Assembly: GCA_965262565.1 (NCBI GenBank)
Contig: CBDHFQ010000020.1
Coordinates: forward strand, 806,001 to 870,000
Direction: 5' to 3'
Length of the DNA: 64,000 nucleotides
DNA from: CBDHFQ01 sp965262565
GTDB taxonomy: Bacteria > Bacteroidota > Bacteroidia > J057
Shown piece by piece: positions 55,670 to 64,000 of this stretch. Both the position numbers and the translations under genes were made by a program. Within the stretch, counting starts at the first letter, position 1; every line of letters starts with the position of its first letter. Under the pieces are notes generated by a model. It did no database searches, had not been told where the DNA came from, and saw only the letters and a list, made by a program, of their open reading frames with translations.

Positions 55670-57994
55670 TTATCCTGATACATTGGAAGAATGCCTTTCT
55701 TCTTTCGGCACTCTGTTGGTATATTTTTGTTGGAACTGAGGAACGTCCCCATTTTCTATGAAAGGTTGGTGATAAAAACGAGTACCTGTTGCTTTGTATA
55801 ATGCATTGGCCAAAGCTCCCATAATAGGAGGGAAGGGAGGTTCTCCTAAGCCTGTCGGATCTATGCCGTTATCTACAAAATGTACTTCTATAGCTTTGGG
55901 AGCCTCTTTGTGACGAATCAGTCTGTATCTGTCGAAGTTGTTTTGTTCAGGAACCCCATCCTTAAAAGTCAACCCGCTAAACATCGCATGACCGATTCCA
56001 TCTACAATTCCTCCTTCTGCCAAATTGGAAGCGGCCGTAGGATTAACGACGATTCCACAATCAATGGCACAATGCACTTTTTCTATCACCGGCTTATCAT
56101 CCTCCATCACCATATCTAATATTTGGGCGACATAGGAATTATGGCAAAAATAGGCGGAAACTCCGCGATGAAGATTTGGTTGATCATTATTTTCCCATCC
56201 AGACTTTTTGCGCACAAGTTCTAATACGCCAGCATACCGTTCTGCTTCGTAATCATTATTTTCTCCTACCGGATTTTCCATTGCTTTGCGAAGCAGTTCA
56301 AGACGAAATTCGATAGGATCTTTTTCCATAGCTTCTGCCAATTCATCCAGGAACGCCTGTTCAGCTCCTGCAATAAAATTAGATCTAGGGGCTCTGAAGG
56401 CACCTACAGAAATATTAGACTCTATGGCCCATTCTTCTGCCAGATAATTATCTATGGCTCCCGCTGGAAAGCGATTTGCGGCTAAAGGACTTTCGGGAAT
56501 CCCTCCTGCACGAACATGAAATCCGATGAGCTTATTGTCTTTATCCAATGCTGCCCGATAAGTAGCATAATAAGCGGGGCGGTAATTTCCATGGGTCATA
56601 TCATCTTCACGGGTATAGACCAATTTAATCGGTGCATTCATTTTTTGGGAAATGACGGCGGCTTCCACGACAAAGTGTCCATAAAGTCTCCGACCAAACC
56701 CCCCTCCCATACGCGTCATTTGTAAATCGATCTTTTCCAGGGGAAGTCCGGTTCTCGCAGCTACGCTTTTTTCCATGTACTCTGGCGTTTGTACAGGTCC
56801 AATTAATTCAGCCTTATCTGCGGTAACATGAGCGAAGAAATTCATCGGCTCCATACAATTATGAGCTAAAAATGGAGCGGAATAGCTGCGTTCTATCACT
56901 TTTGCTGCATTTCTAAAGGCTTTTTCGGGATTTCCATCCTTTCGAGCTTCTTTGGCCAATTTGGCTCCCAGGGCAGCCATATCGGATCTATGATCTCCTG
57001 TATTTTCGAGTCCAGCCGGATAATTAATGTCCCACTTTCTATCGGGATCCATGTAATGGCTAAATGTTTCTTTTACTCCATCGTGCTTTTCCCACGTTAA
57101 GCTTAACGCTTTCTTAGCATTCATCACTTCCCAGGTGCTGTTTCCTACCACTACGACCAAATCTGTAAAGGAACTGGCATCGAACATGTGTTTTCCATAA
57201 TCTTCCTGATAAGATTGGATGGTAATCACATCTTTGATCCCGGGCATACTCTTGGCTTTGGTATCATCAACAGACGCCAATTTCATCCCAAAAGCTGGAG
57301 GATGAGCGATCATCGCAATCAGCATTCCTTCCCGTTGGACATCCAAACCAAAAAGAGGTTTTCCTGTAACGATCTTTGGACCGTCTACATTTCTCTTGGA
57401 AGTTCCAATAATCTTAAAATCTTTGTTGTCTTTGAGCGCTACTTCTTCAGGAACGGGAATTTCTACAGCGGCAGAGGCGAACTCTCCATATCCTGCTGAT
57501 TTACCACTAAGTTCGTGTTTCAATACACCTGCTTCCGTCGTGATTTCATCCACCGGCACTTCCCATGCTTTTGCAGCCGCTTCCCTTAGTACCTGACGGG
57601 CGGTAGCTCCTGCCATGCGAAGGCCTTCCCAGCCCTGGCGAATAGATTGGCTACCTCCAGCTAATTGGCGGGTAAAAATCTCTGTATTTAACGGAGCTTG
57701 TTCCACAACTACATGCTTCCAATCTACATCCAGCTCTTCTGCGATAATCATAGGCATAGAAGTTTTTACATTCTGTCCTATTTCCGGATTGGGAGACATA
57801 ATAGTTACTAATCCATTATCTCCGATTTTTAAGAATCCGTTTAATTCGAACCACTCCTCTGGAAGCCCCAGAAGTTGTTCGTCTTTAGGTTGACAGGAAG
57901 CCAACCAATGAAAGCTAACGAGCATTCCACCTCCTGCCAGGGCAGAAGTCTTGAGGAAAGATCGTCTATTATATTTGGTGTTGATTAATGACAT
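55670..57994 (-). CDS. Molybdopterin-binding hydroxylase large subunit (IorB-like)
   Basis: A 774-residue periplasmic subunit of the xanthine dehydrogenase/isoquinoline 1-oxidoreductase family. The twin-arginine signal NRRSFLKTSALAGGGML (9-25) shows export of the folded, cofactor-loaded enzyme. PNPEIGQNVKTSMPMIIAEEL, QMTRMGGGFGRRLYGHFVVEA and SVGAFRAPRSNFIAGAEQAFLDEL are the Mo-cofactor segments, and the C-terminus has GEPPFPPIMGALANALYKATG. It lacks the FAD subunit, like IorAB-type aldehyde or N-heterocycle oxidases. The IorA-like small-subunit gene precedes it on the same strand, 48 bases away. Confidence 0.93.
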   Translation of the reverse strand: MSLINTKYNRRSFLKTSALAGGGMLVSFHWLASCQPKDEQLLGLPEEWFELNGFLKIGDNGLVTIMSPNPEIGQNVKTSMPMIIAEELDVDWKHVVVEQAPLNTEIFTRQLAGGSQSIRQGWEGLRMAGATARQVLREAAAKAWEVPVDEITTEAGVLKHELSGKSAGYGEFASAAVEIPVPEEVALKDNKDFKIIGTSKRNVDGPKIVTGKPLFGLDVQREGMLIAMIAHPPAFGMKLASVDDTKAKSMPGIKDVITIQSYQEDYGKHMFDASSFTDLVVVVGNSTWEVMNAKKALSLTWEKHDGVKETFSHYMDPDRKWDINYPAGLENTGDHRSDMAALGAKLAKEARKDGNPEKAFRNAAKVIERSYSAPFLAHNCMEPMNFFAHVTADKAELIGPVQTPEYMEKSVAARTGLPLEKIDLQMTRMGGGFGRRLYGHFVVEAAVISQKMNAPIKLVYTREDDMTHGNYRPAYYATYRAALDKDNKLIGFHVRAGGIPESPLAANRFPAGAIDNYLAEEWAIESNISVGAFRAPRSNFIAGAEQAFLDELAEAMEKDPIEFRLELLRKAMENPVGENNDYEAERYAGVLELVRKKSGWENNDQPNLHRGVSAYFCHNSYVAQILDMVMEDDKPVIEKVHCAIDCGIVVNPTAASNLAEGGIVDGIGHAMFSGLTFKDGVPEQNNFDRYRLIRHKEAPKAIEVHFVDNGIDPTGLGEPPFPPIMGALANALYKATGTRFYHQPFIENGDVPQFQQKYTNRVPKEERHSSNVSG

Positions 57995-58042
57995 TATGTA
58001 GCGTTTGTATATAAAGGTGAGTCAATGTTTAAATGAATATGC

Positions 58043-58498
58043 CTATAGATTTGCAGCTGTTTTAACAGCTGCCTTGATACGAGTGTAGGTTCCACAACGG
58101 CAGATATTACCATTCATAGCTGTTTCTATTTCTTCATCAGTGGGCTTTGGATTTTTTTCCAATAGGGCAGCAGCACTCATCATTTGTCCTGCCTGACAAT
58201 AGCCACATTGAGGTACGTCATGTTCCAACCACGCTTTTTGTACAGGATGATCGCCCGCTTTAGATAATCCTTCGATAGTCGTGATGGCTTTATCACCCAC
58301 AGCAGAAACGGGCATGGTGCAAGAACGCACTGCTACTCCGTCAAGGTGAATGGTACATGCCCCACATTGAGCGATCCCACAGCCATATTTTGTGCCTACC
58401 AGCTTGAGGTGGTCTCTTAATACCCATAGCATAGGAGTACTGGGATCCACATCGACTTGTTCTTTCTTCTTGTTAATATTCAACTTGAAAGTTGCCAT
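58043..58498 (-). CDS. (2Fe-2S) small subunit of the IorAB-type hydroxylase
   Basis: A 151-residue iron-sulfur protein. The N-terminal plant-ferredoxin-like domain has the first cluster ligands in GTKYGCGIAQCGACTIHLDG and a further Cys in RSCTMPV. The C-terminal four-helix domain carries the second cluster: QCGYCQAGQMM and MNGNICRCGTYTRI. It passes electrons from the Mo subunit to an external acceptor, plausibly the cytochrome lipoprotein encoded downstream. It has no signal of its own and would be co-exported with the Tat-signal large subunit. Confidence 0.95.
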   Translation of the reverse strand: MATFKLNINKKKEQVDVDPSTPMLWVLRDHLKLVGTKYGCGIAQCGACTIHLDGVAVRSCTMPVSAVGDKAITTIEGLSKAGDHPVQKAWLEHDVPQCGYCQAGQMMSAAALLEKNPKPTDEEIETAMNGNICRCGTYTRIKAAVKTAANL

Positions 58499-58799
58499 GA
58501 TAAGGTAATTTGAGATAACATAGATAGTTCTGTAAGCCTGACATAAAAGCTATCAAACAATTATTATACATCACAAATAATATGTCAATTTAGATTGAAG
58601 TTAAAGAAGTGTCATTTTTTCCATATGCGCTAGATAGCTATTTCCATGTCCGATTTAATAAGTGAAGCGTTTAGCTAAGTTAACCTTTTTTCTATTAAAA
58701 AGTACTCAGTTTGAAGAATTTAATGAATCTCCTGTTTTCATAATTCCTTTCTTTGATTATTTTCATGAAATGTTTGAACAAGTACATATTGGGAGCTAG
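58499..58799. other. Divergent intergenic region before the STAND locus
   Basis: These 301 bases lie between the divergent 2Fe-2S and SIR2-like genes. AT-rich; no gene or structured RNA was seen. TTTG at 58752-58755 and AATGTTTG at 58769-58776 recall promoter boxes, but the 13-base spacing is too short to call. Confidence 0.4.
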
Positions 58800-59852
58800 A
58801 TGGAATTGAACTGGAATCGAGTATTGCGATATATTGAAAAGGAACGCGCTGCTTTAATGATAGGACCTGAAATAAGTCTGATCAATGGGCTTCCGATTCA
58901 TAATGCCCTTCATGCGCACCTTAAGGAAAGGCATGAGGATTCCATCGCTCTGCATTATGTGCAAGATGAGTTGTTGCTATTTGAAGGGGAGATTGAAAAA
59001 AATGATGCTATTCTCGACATAAAAGATTTCTTCGATCAGCATCCGGTGGATGAAAAGGTGTATCGAATGTTGGCTGAGATGAAATTTCATCTCTACGTAT
59101 CGATGAATCCTGATACATATTTATCTGATACCTTTTATCGATACGGCATCAAACACAGGTTCAATTATTTTCGATCTTCTTCGCTGGAAGATATCAATCA
59201 GATTGACAATTTTCGGGAAGTAGAACAACCTACCCAGGAATATCCATTGGTATATAACATGATGGGGTCCAAAGATGACGACGAATCCCTGATTCTGGAT
59301 TACGATGATGTATTTAATCTGATTGCTTTTGCTACCAATCCCAATGGACTCCCCAGTAAGCTAAGGGTAGCGTTGAAGAAAGTAAAGCTGTTTATTTTCC
59401 TCGGTTTTCCTTTCGAAAAATGGTACACTAAGCTATTATTAAGACTATTGTGTGGAACCAGTGAAACGGCTAAATATGCCTTAAACCGTCAGGCGATACA
59501 GGAAACAACACAGGATTTTCTCGTACATCAGTTTAATGTGGAGTTTATTCCGGAATATGATAATATGTTAGAAGTATTATACGATCAGTGTAAATCTCAT
59601 GGATTGCTTCGGGAATTAGCTGATCCATTAAAGGAGGATAGAGTGTTGATCATCAAGTATGTGCAAAATGGAGATATAGAGCGGGCACTAAACGAATTGG
59701 ATGAGCAGGATGGAGAAACCATTCAGCTAAAGGCCAGATATAGTCGTTGGCTGGAGAATAAGGAAAAAGGGACAGAAGACAGTAGAGATTTGTTAGTAGA
59801 GTATAATAAGATCATTGATAGTATCCTATCTATAATTTCAATAGTGCATTGA
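58800..59852 (+). CDS. SIR2-like domain protein with EAD11-like C-terminal domain
   Basis: A 350-residue cytoplasmic protein. Residues 1-215 read like a SIR2_2-type fold: ALMIGPEIS (18-26) for the NAD loop, VSMNPDTYLSDTF (100-112) for the NxD motif, LVYNMMGSKDDDESLILDYDD (150-170) for the K-HG motif region, and LFIFLGFPFEKWYTKLLLRLL. The HG motif reads MG (Met155-Gly156), so the usual catalytic His is absent. Residues 278-348 (LIIKYVQNGDIERALNELDE, then helices to YNKIIDSILSII) resemble effector-associated domain 11, which pairs effectors with STAND NTPases. The stop overlaps a TTG start of the NTPase gene (TTGA). Most likely it is the effector or adaptor of the conflict system. Confidence 0.75.
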   Translation: MELNWNRVLRYIEKERAALMIGPEISLINGLPIHNALHAHLKERHEDSIALHYVQDELLLFEGEIEKNDAILDIKDFFDQHPVDEKVYRMLAEMKFHLYVSMNPDTYLSDTFYRYGIKHRFNYFRSSSLEDINQIDNFREVEQPTQEYPLVYNMMGSKDDDESLILDYDDVFNLIAFATNPNGLPSKLRVALKKVKLFIFLGFPFEKWYTKLLLRLLCGTSETAKYALNRQAIQETTQDFLVHQFNVEFIPEYDNMLEVLYDQCKSHGLLRELADPLKEDRVLIIKYVQNGDIERALNELDEQDGETIQLKARYSRWLENKEKGTEDSRDLLVEYNKIIDSILSIISIVH

Positions 59853-61538
59853 ACAAAATTCGTAGATATCCTGGGGGTCCAACCATTTAAGCGAGAAGAT
59901 GAAGCTATTTTCTTCGGAAGAACGCAGGATATTCAGGATTTACTGGATCTGGTGTTACTGGAAAAATTGATTTTGCTTTTTGGGAAGTCGGGATTGGGGA
60001 AGAGTTCTCTGATCAATGCGGGATTACTCCCTAACATTGAAGAAGAAGAACATTATAAGAGTCTACTCATTAGAATGAAGAGCTATTCTACGGAACAATT
60101 GGCACCAGTTCAAAAAGTAGTAAATGCGGTAAGAGAAGAACTGTTAGAACATCCATTAGCCGTAGAATTGGAACATGCAAGAGCAGAAAAGAGTACTTCG
60201 CTTTGGTACGAGTTCAAAAAAAAGGACTGAAGATACAGAAAGGGAATATCTGCTTATTTTTGATCAGTTCGAAGAGTTTTTTACCTATCCTATCAACCAA
60301 CAAATAGCTTTTCGAAAGCAAATTGCAGAGTTACTCCACCTGAAAATTCCCAAGCCGCTGAGAGAAACATGGCGAAGTCTCAGTCCCGAGTTGAGGGCAC
60401 ATTTGAGTAAAGGGCTTCGCATCACTGTCCTATTTGCCATTCGGGAGGATAAGTTGAGTTTTATGAACAGCCTGCGAATAGAACTGCCCACTATTTTCCA
60501 GCATCGGTATGAACTTAAGGGATTGAGCCGTTCCCAAGCCAGAAAAGCTATTGTTAATCCCGCTGCACTGCCCCAAGGAAACATTTATGCTTCCCCAGCC
60601 TTTCAATATGAGGAAGAGGCGCTGGAAATAATTATCGAGAAATTAGGAGAATCATATCAACAACAACACTTTGAGAACCCCACAGGAACAGCGCATTGAA
60701 TCATTTCTCCTGCAAATTTACTGCGAATATTTGGAACAAAAAGTCATACAGGAAGCGGATCTACAAAAAGATATGGTGATTGAGGTAGGGGATCTGCCAG
60801 ATGTTAAGAATATTTATGAAGCCTATTATGAGCGGAAATTGGGAGAACTGGAGCCAGGCCAACAGCAAGGAGCAAAGATGTTATTAGAAAAAGGACTACT
60901 ATATGTGAATGAAGAATCTGGCGAATCGAGAAGATTAAGTGTAGACAAAGATCAATTGATAGATGATTTTGGAGGTAAAGGGGTCAATGAGGATACCCTG
61001 GCTCAATTAAAAAATCAATTTTTGATCAGAGAAGAGCCGAATACGACTGGTGGTTCCAGTTTTGAAAATTTCCCACGACGTACTTATTGCTCCGATTCTC
61101 AAAGGCCGGAAAATGAGTAGGCGCATTGAAAAAGAGAAAGCGCAGAGAGAAAGAAGGCGACTGGAACAAAAGAAATTCAGGCGCTTCCTTCTGGTGGGTT
61201 CTGTGCTTATTGTAGGTGCCTTAGGTTTTTTAGCTTATTTAGCGAACAATAATGCTACGATTGCAGCTAAAAACCTGGAATTGGAAAGGCAAAAGTCGGA
61301 ATTGGAACAACAAAAGCGGCGATTAAATGAAGCACTGAAGAATGTGAGAAAGCAGGTATACTTGAATGATTCTACCAAATTTGCGGGGATTAAAGAAAAT
61401 ATAGACGTATTCCTGGCTTCAGATGATGAGGATCTGGCCAGAGAAGCTTATAGTGAAATGATTATTATTGCGAATCGGTACCACGATACTTTGCCCCTGA
61501 AGAGCGTGTTAGAAGAGCTTCAACAACGAATCCGATGA
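59849..61538 (+). pseudogene. nSTAND1-like NTPase with transmembrane and coiled-coil tail, broken by +1 shifts
   Basis: Reading frames change four times in the same direction. Removing one base from each of four runs, A4 59855-59858, A8 60216-60223, C4 60678-60681 and A4 61065-61068, gives one continuous 561-residue protein from TTG 59849 to TGA 61538. It contains MNKFVDILGVQPFKRED and FFGR of the nSTAND1 start, Walker A GKSGLGKSS (45-53), Walker B LLIFDQFEEFF (near 138), RIESFLLQIYCEYLE and the closing EISHDVLIAPIL. A transmembrane helix near 440-458 (RFLLVGSVLIVGALGFLAYL) and a coiled coil follow. Unlike many relatives the WD40 domain is a separate gene. It is either a decayed gene or one damaged by homopolymer errors. 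Confidence 0.75.
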
Positions 61539-62957
61539 GGTACGCTTGTTACATATTTTTGCTGGATAGTGAGCGGGTATTTCTCGTTAGCTCCCGCCCA
61601 ATGCCCTAAGTTTACTAAGTTGGTGGATGAGGCCAGGATGTTTCTTGAGCAGGACAACTTTCAAATGGCTTTGGCTAAATTGGAATCAGCACGTGCGCAT
61701 TGTCCCGATAAAGCAAATAAAGTCAGGGAATTAACGGTTGTGGTATTCGAGGCGATAGAAGAGAAAAAAGTGGAGGCAGAGCAAGCCAGGATAGCTTCTC
61801 AAATAGCAGAGGCGCGCTTGAGCTTAAATGATGATCCTAAGCGAAGTCATGCGATACTTTCTGGTATTTTAGCAGAGTTGCCAGATCATTCGGAAGCAAG
61901 ATCCCTCTTAAAACAGGCCCAAAAGAAACCTTTTTACGCCCAAAAATATGATGATAAGGTACCTTCTCCCATCTTATCTATAGCCATCTCTGACAATGGG
62001 AGGTTAATGATAGCGGGACATGAAAATGGAAAACTTTCTGCCTGGGATCTTCATACGGATAGCCTAATTGCCGATCTACATTTGAAAGGAGCCATTTATG
62101 ATGTCGTATTTGTGGATGATACTTCTATGTTATGTAGTGTGGGTAAGAATGGAAGGATTGATAAATTGGTTTTTCGTGCCAATAAACTAAGCAGTAAGGC
62201 ATTATACTCCCATCATTCCCGAATACTATCTTTAGAGCGAGTAAAGACCTATCTACCCGACCCTGGACAATATTTTTTAATGGCAGATGAAAAAGGAGAG
62301 GTTCACTCTTTATCAGGATCTTCATTAACATTGGTAGATTCTTTCGATACCATTATCAGGAATCTTCAGATCATAGACATGCAGTCCCTTACATTCGTCG
62401 ATACTTCACTTGCAGAGGCCCATCAGTTTGAAGAGACTTATTTGTTGTTTAGTACAGCTAATGGAAGATATGTGACTACCAAAAGCACATATTTTAATGA
62501 TACTATTCCCGGAAACGATATTATCAACAGGAGAATGTTAGCTAATGGGTTTAGGGAGGAATCAGAGAGAGATTCCATGAATATAGAAATGGGATTTGAG
62601 CGTTTGACTAAGCTGGATTTGGTGAGTGCGGTTCAGATATTTTATTGGGATAAGGAGCTATATTACATTTTGGGAGATATTAATGGAGTAGTAGAAATAG
62701 TAGATAAAGCCAATACACCATATCGGAATTTCAGTGCGCACAATGGGCCTATTTATACCGTGGAAACTTATGGGGAGAAGATTATTACTGGCGGGGGGGA
62801 TCATAAAATTAAAATTTGGAATCCGACCACCTTAGGAGATCCACTTATATTATCCGGCCATTATGGTTCTATCATTGACCTAGATATTTGGAAAAATTGG
62901 CTCTTTTCTTCTGGTGCGGATGGAACGATCACCCGTTGGGACTTATCTAACCTCTAA
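61535..62957 (+). CDS. Exported WD40-repeat protein with helical N-terminal domain
   Basis: As sequenced, a frame from GTG 61569 gives 462 residues. ATG 61535 overlaps the NTPase stop (ATGA); removing one T from the T5 run at 61556-61560 joins it to this frame, giving 473 residues and a good signal peptide (MRYACYIFCWIVSGYFSLAPAQ). The mature protein has a helical, TPR-like repeat region (about 25-145: MFLEQDNFQMALAKLESARAHCPD). WD40 repeats follow (ILSIAISDNGRLMIAGHENGKLSAWDLHT; GPIYTVETYGEKIITGGGDHKIKIWNP; GADGTITRWDL). It is probably a periplasmic sensor for the membrane NTPase. Its end overlaps the convergent amidase gene by 15 bases. Confidence 0.75.
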
Positions 62958-64000
62958 CAATCGTATTTCTTCCTTGAGAGAATTAATGTCCTTATTTAAT
63001 TGATTAATTCTATTGTCGTAATATTTCCAAAGTCGCTCGGCCTTTAACTTTCTATTGATCAAGTCAAGTTCTTGTAGCCTATCAGTACCCTTAGCGATAG
63101 CTAATTCATTGTCAATGCTGGATTTAGTCCTACTAATGGTGAATTTATTGCGCTGTGCATCGATCATTCGCCTTGCATAGTCCTCTACTTGCTTCCTATA
63201 TGCCAAAATAGCATTTTCTCTGTCAATGCGTTCGAAGTCAGAGATATTATAGACTATTTCTTCTGAGGGGGTTATCCTATCATTCGTGCTGTCTTCGGTT
63301 ACTGCTGTCGGGCTATCATTGTTTTTGGATCCTGCTCCCTGAGGTGGAGGGGGCATCCTGTTCTTGTCTCTGCTCCTTTCCGTTTCCGGTCTCCTATCTT
63401 CAATCGTTGTATATTCTTCTGGGATTGAAAAGGTAGAAGTAACACCCTCAATGACTCTATCCCAATCAAAAGCAGGACCTATATCCGATGTTCCCAATGC
63501 CTGGAAGTTTATATGAGAGACGATTCCCTTAAAGCTTACTGTTCGTAAATTGGAGCTATATCGTATATTTTCATTGAGAAATTCCCTGGGAATTTGATAG
63601 GTATAAGTCAGGTATCTCAATAATTTAATCAGACTTTCATATTGAGCATCTGAGAAGGAAGCAAAATAGGCATGTCCTTTAAAGGGAGTATCCAGATGAA
63701 TATAAGCGGAAGTATCTGTTAAAGAACAATATATTTCAGCTGGTGAGGCTTTACCATAACGTTGGTTTGGGACTCGAGAATAAATGGTCTCCAAATAACC
63801 GTTTCGCTCCACTAGAGGGCCATAATTACTGAGTTCTATCCCGATAGATTTTTTACTCTGTTCTACGTTTCCTCCTAATATCCCTTTGCCAAGAAAAGAA
63901 GACCAATAATTGCTGTTGAACAATCTGTAAACGGTACCATCTCTTCCTATGATAAAAGGGACAGAAGAGTAGGAGTTAGGCTGAGTTAATGTCTCTGTAT
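62943..64000 (-). CDS. PGRP/amidase_2-like protein with coiled-coil tail (cut by window edge)
   Basis: The frame is open to the right edge, so the N-terminus is missing; a TTG at 63923 is internal to the domain (upstream residues PFIIGRDGTVYRL continue the fold). The visible domain resembles an N-acetylmuramoyl-L-alanine amidase/PGRP: KSIGIELSNYGPLV, ALLRYL-like helices and GIVSHINFQALGTSDIGPAFDWDRVI, matching the usual HxxxxxxKxDPGxxFpW with a changed spacing. A Pro/Ser-rich linker and a 110-residue coiled coil follow (ISDFERIDRENAILAYRKQVEDY to the C-terminus). It may bind or cut cell wall. It is convergent with the WD40 gene and has its own, unseen promoter. Confidence 0.75.
   Translation of the reverse strand, partial: TETLTQPNSYSSVPFIIGRDGTVYRLFNSNYWSSFLGKGILGGNVEQSKKSIGIELSNYGPLVERNGYLETIYSRVPNQRYGKASPAEIYCSLTDTSAYIHLDTPFKGHAYFASFSDAQYESLIKLLRYLTYTYQIPREFLNENIRYSSNLRTVSFKGIVSHINFQALGTSDIGPAFDWDRVIEGVTSTFSIPEEYTTIEDRRPETERSRDKNRMPPPPQGAGSKNNDSPTAVTEDSTNDRITPSEEIVYNISDFERIDRENAILAYRKQVEDYARRMIDAQRNKFTISRTKSSIDNELAIAKGTDRLQELDLINRKLKAERLWKYYDNRINQLNKDINSLKEEIRLLEVR

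Noticed and set aside
59850..59852. In-frame TGA between the SIR2/EAD11 part and the NTPase part as a recoded (readthrough or selenocysteine) codon.
   Set aside because: A TTG start overlapping this TGA plus one extra base in the A4 run explains both genes without recoding, and no SECIS-like hairpin was seen.
1..64000. tRNA genes, CRISPR arrays, integrases, insertion sequences and attachment sites.
   Set aside because: No cloverleaf-like, regularly spaced repeat or recombinase sequence was recognised by reading both strands; a tRNAscan or CRISPR search would be needed for certainty.

Overview
The window is chromosomal DNA of a Bacteroidota bacterium, most likely a free-living aquatic member of the Saprospiria or Cytophagia; the exact lineage cannot be fixed from sequence alone. 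The evidence is a type IX secretion C-terminal sorting domain, DUF4270 and SC(D/E)-type lipoproteins, LytS/LytTR signalling, promoter-like TTTG-N18-20-TAnnTTTG boxes with few Shine-Dalgarno sites, and a DTE-type proteorhodopsin. No tRNA, rRNA, CRISPR array, integrase or intact insertion sequence was seen.

Layout. (1) 1-12.9 kb: the end of an aldo/keto reductase; a cytochrome c/propeller lipoprotein; a penicillin-acylase-family hydrolase; an outer-membrane barrel; then a plus-strand run of a DUF4270 lipoprotein, a Kelch lipoprotein, a LytS-type kinase (broken by a +1 frameshift) and its LytTR regulator; then an acyltransferase-3 protein. (2) 13.2-37.9 kb: a 24.6-kb, entirely plus-strand surface-polysaccharide locus. 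It holds nucleotide-sugar genes (WbpE/WbpD-like pair, sugar-1-phosphate nucleotidyltransferase, LegB, LegC, GalE), a Wzx-like flippase, a Wzy/ligase-like protein, six glycosyltransferases, two methyltransferases, a sulfotransferase, a WcaF-like acetyltransferase, and two large exported proteins (a T9SS cargo and a LamG protein). No initiating phosphoglycosyltransferase or Wzc-type copolymerase is present. (3) 37.9-45.6 kb: DUF1080 and DUF1028 proteins, a small frameshifted reading frame, a PHB-depolymerase-like esterase, a TlpA-like thioredoxin, a methyltransferase-like protein, a LamG-OmpA protein and the proteorhodopsin. (4) 45.9-50.7 kb: a probable catabolic run of NanA/DapA-like lyase, SSS symporter, sialidase-like protein and M15 peptidase, followed by a 59-residue Pmp3-family protein with a clear terminator. 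(5) 50.8-52.7 kb: an ECF-like sigma factor with a Cys/His-rich tail, a SnoaL-like protein, and decayed gene fragments. (6) 52.8-58.5 kb: a second propeller/cytochrome c lipoprotein and an IorB/IorA-type molybdenum hydroxylase. (7) 58.8-64 kb: a STAND-type conflict locus comprising a SIR2-like/EAD11-like protein, an nSTAND1-like membrane NTPase and an exported TPR-like/WD40 protein, convergent with a partial PGRP/amidase-like gene.

The most interesting region is the last one. The three plus-strand genes appear translationally coupled by stop/start overlaps (TTGA, ATGA), but the NTPase and the start of the WD40 gene are interrupted by five +1 shifts. Each is explained by one extra base in a mononucleotide run. 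This is either homopolymer overcalling or a recently inactivated system, and it must be resolved first. If the genes are intact, the layout suggests a cytoplasmic effector coupled to a membrane NTPase and an envelope-side sensor. The SIR2-like domain lacks the usual catalytic His of its HG motif.
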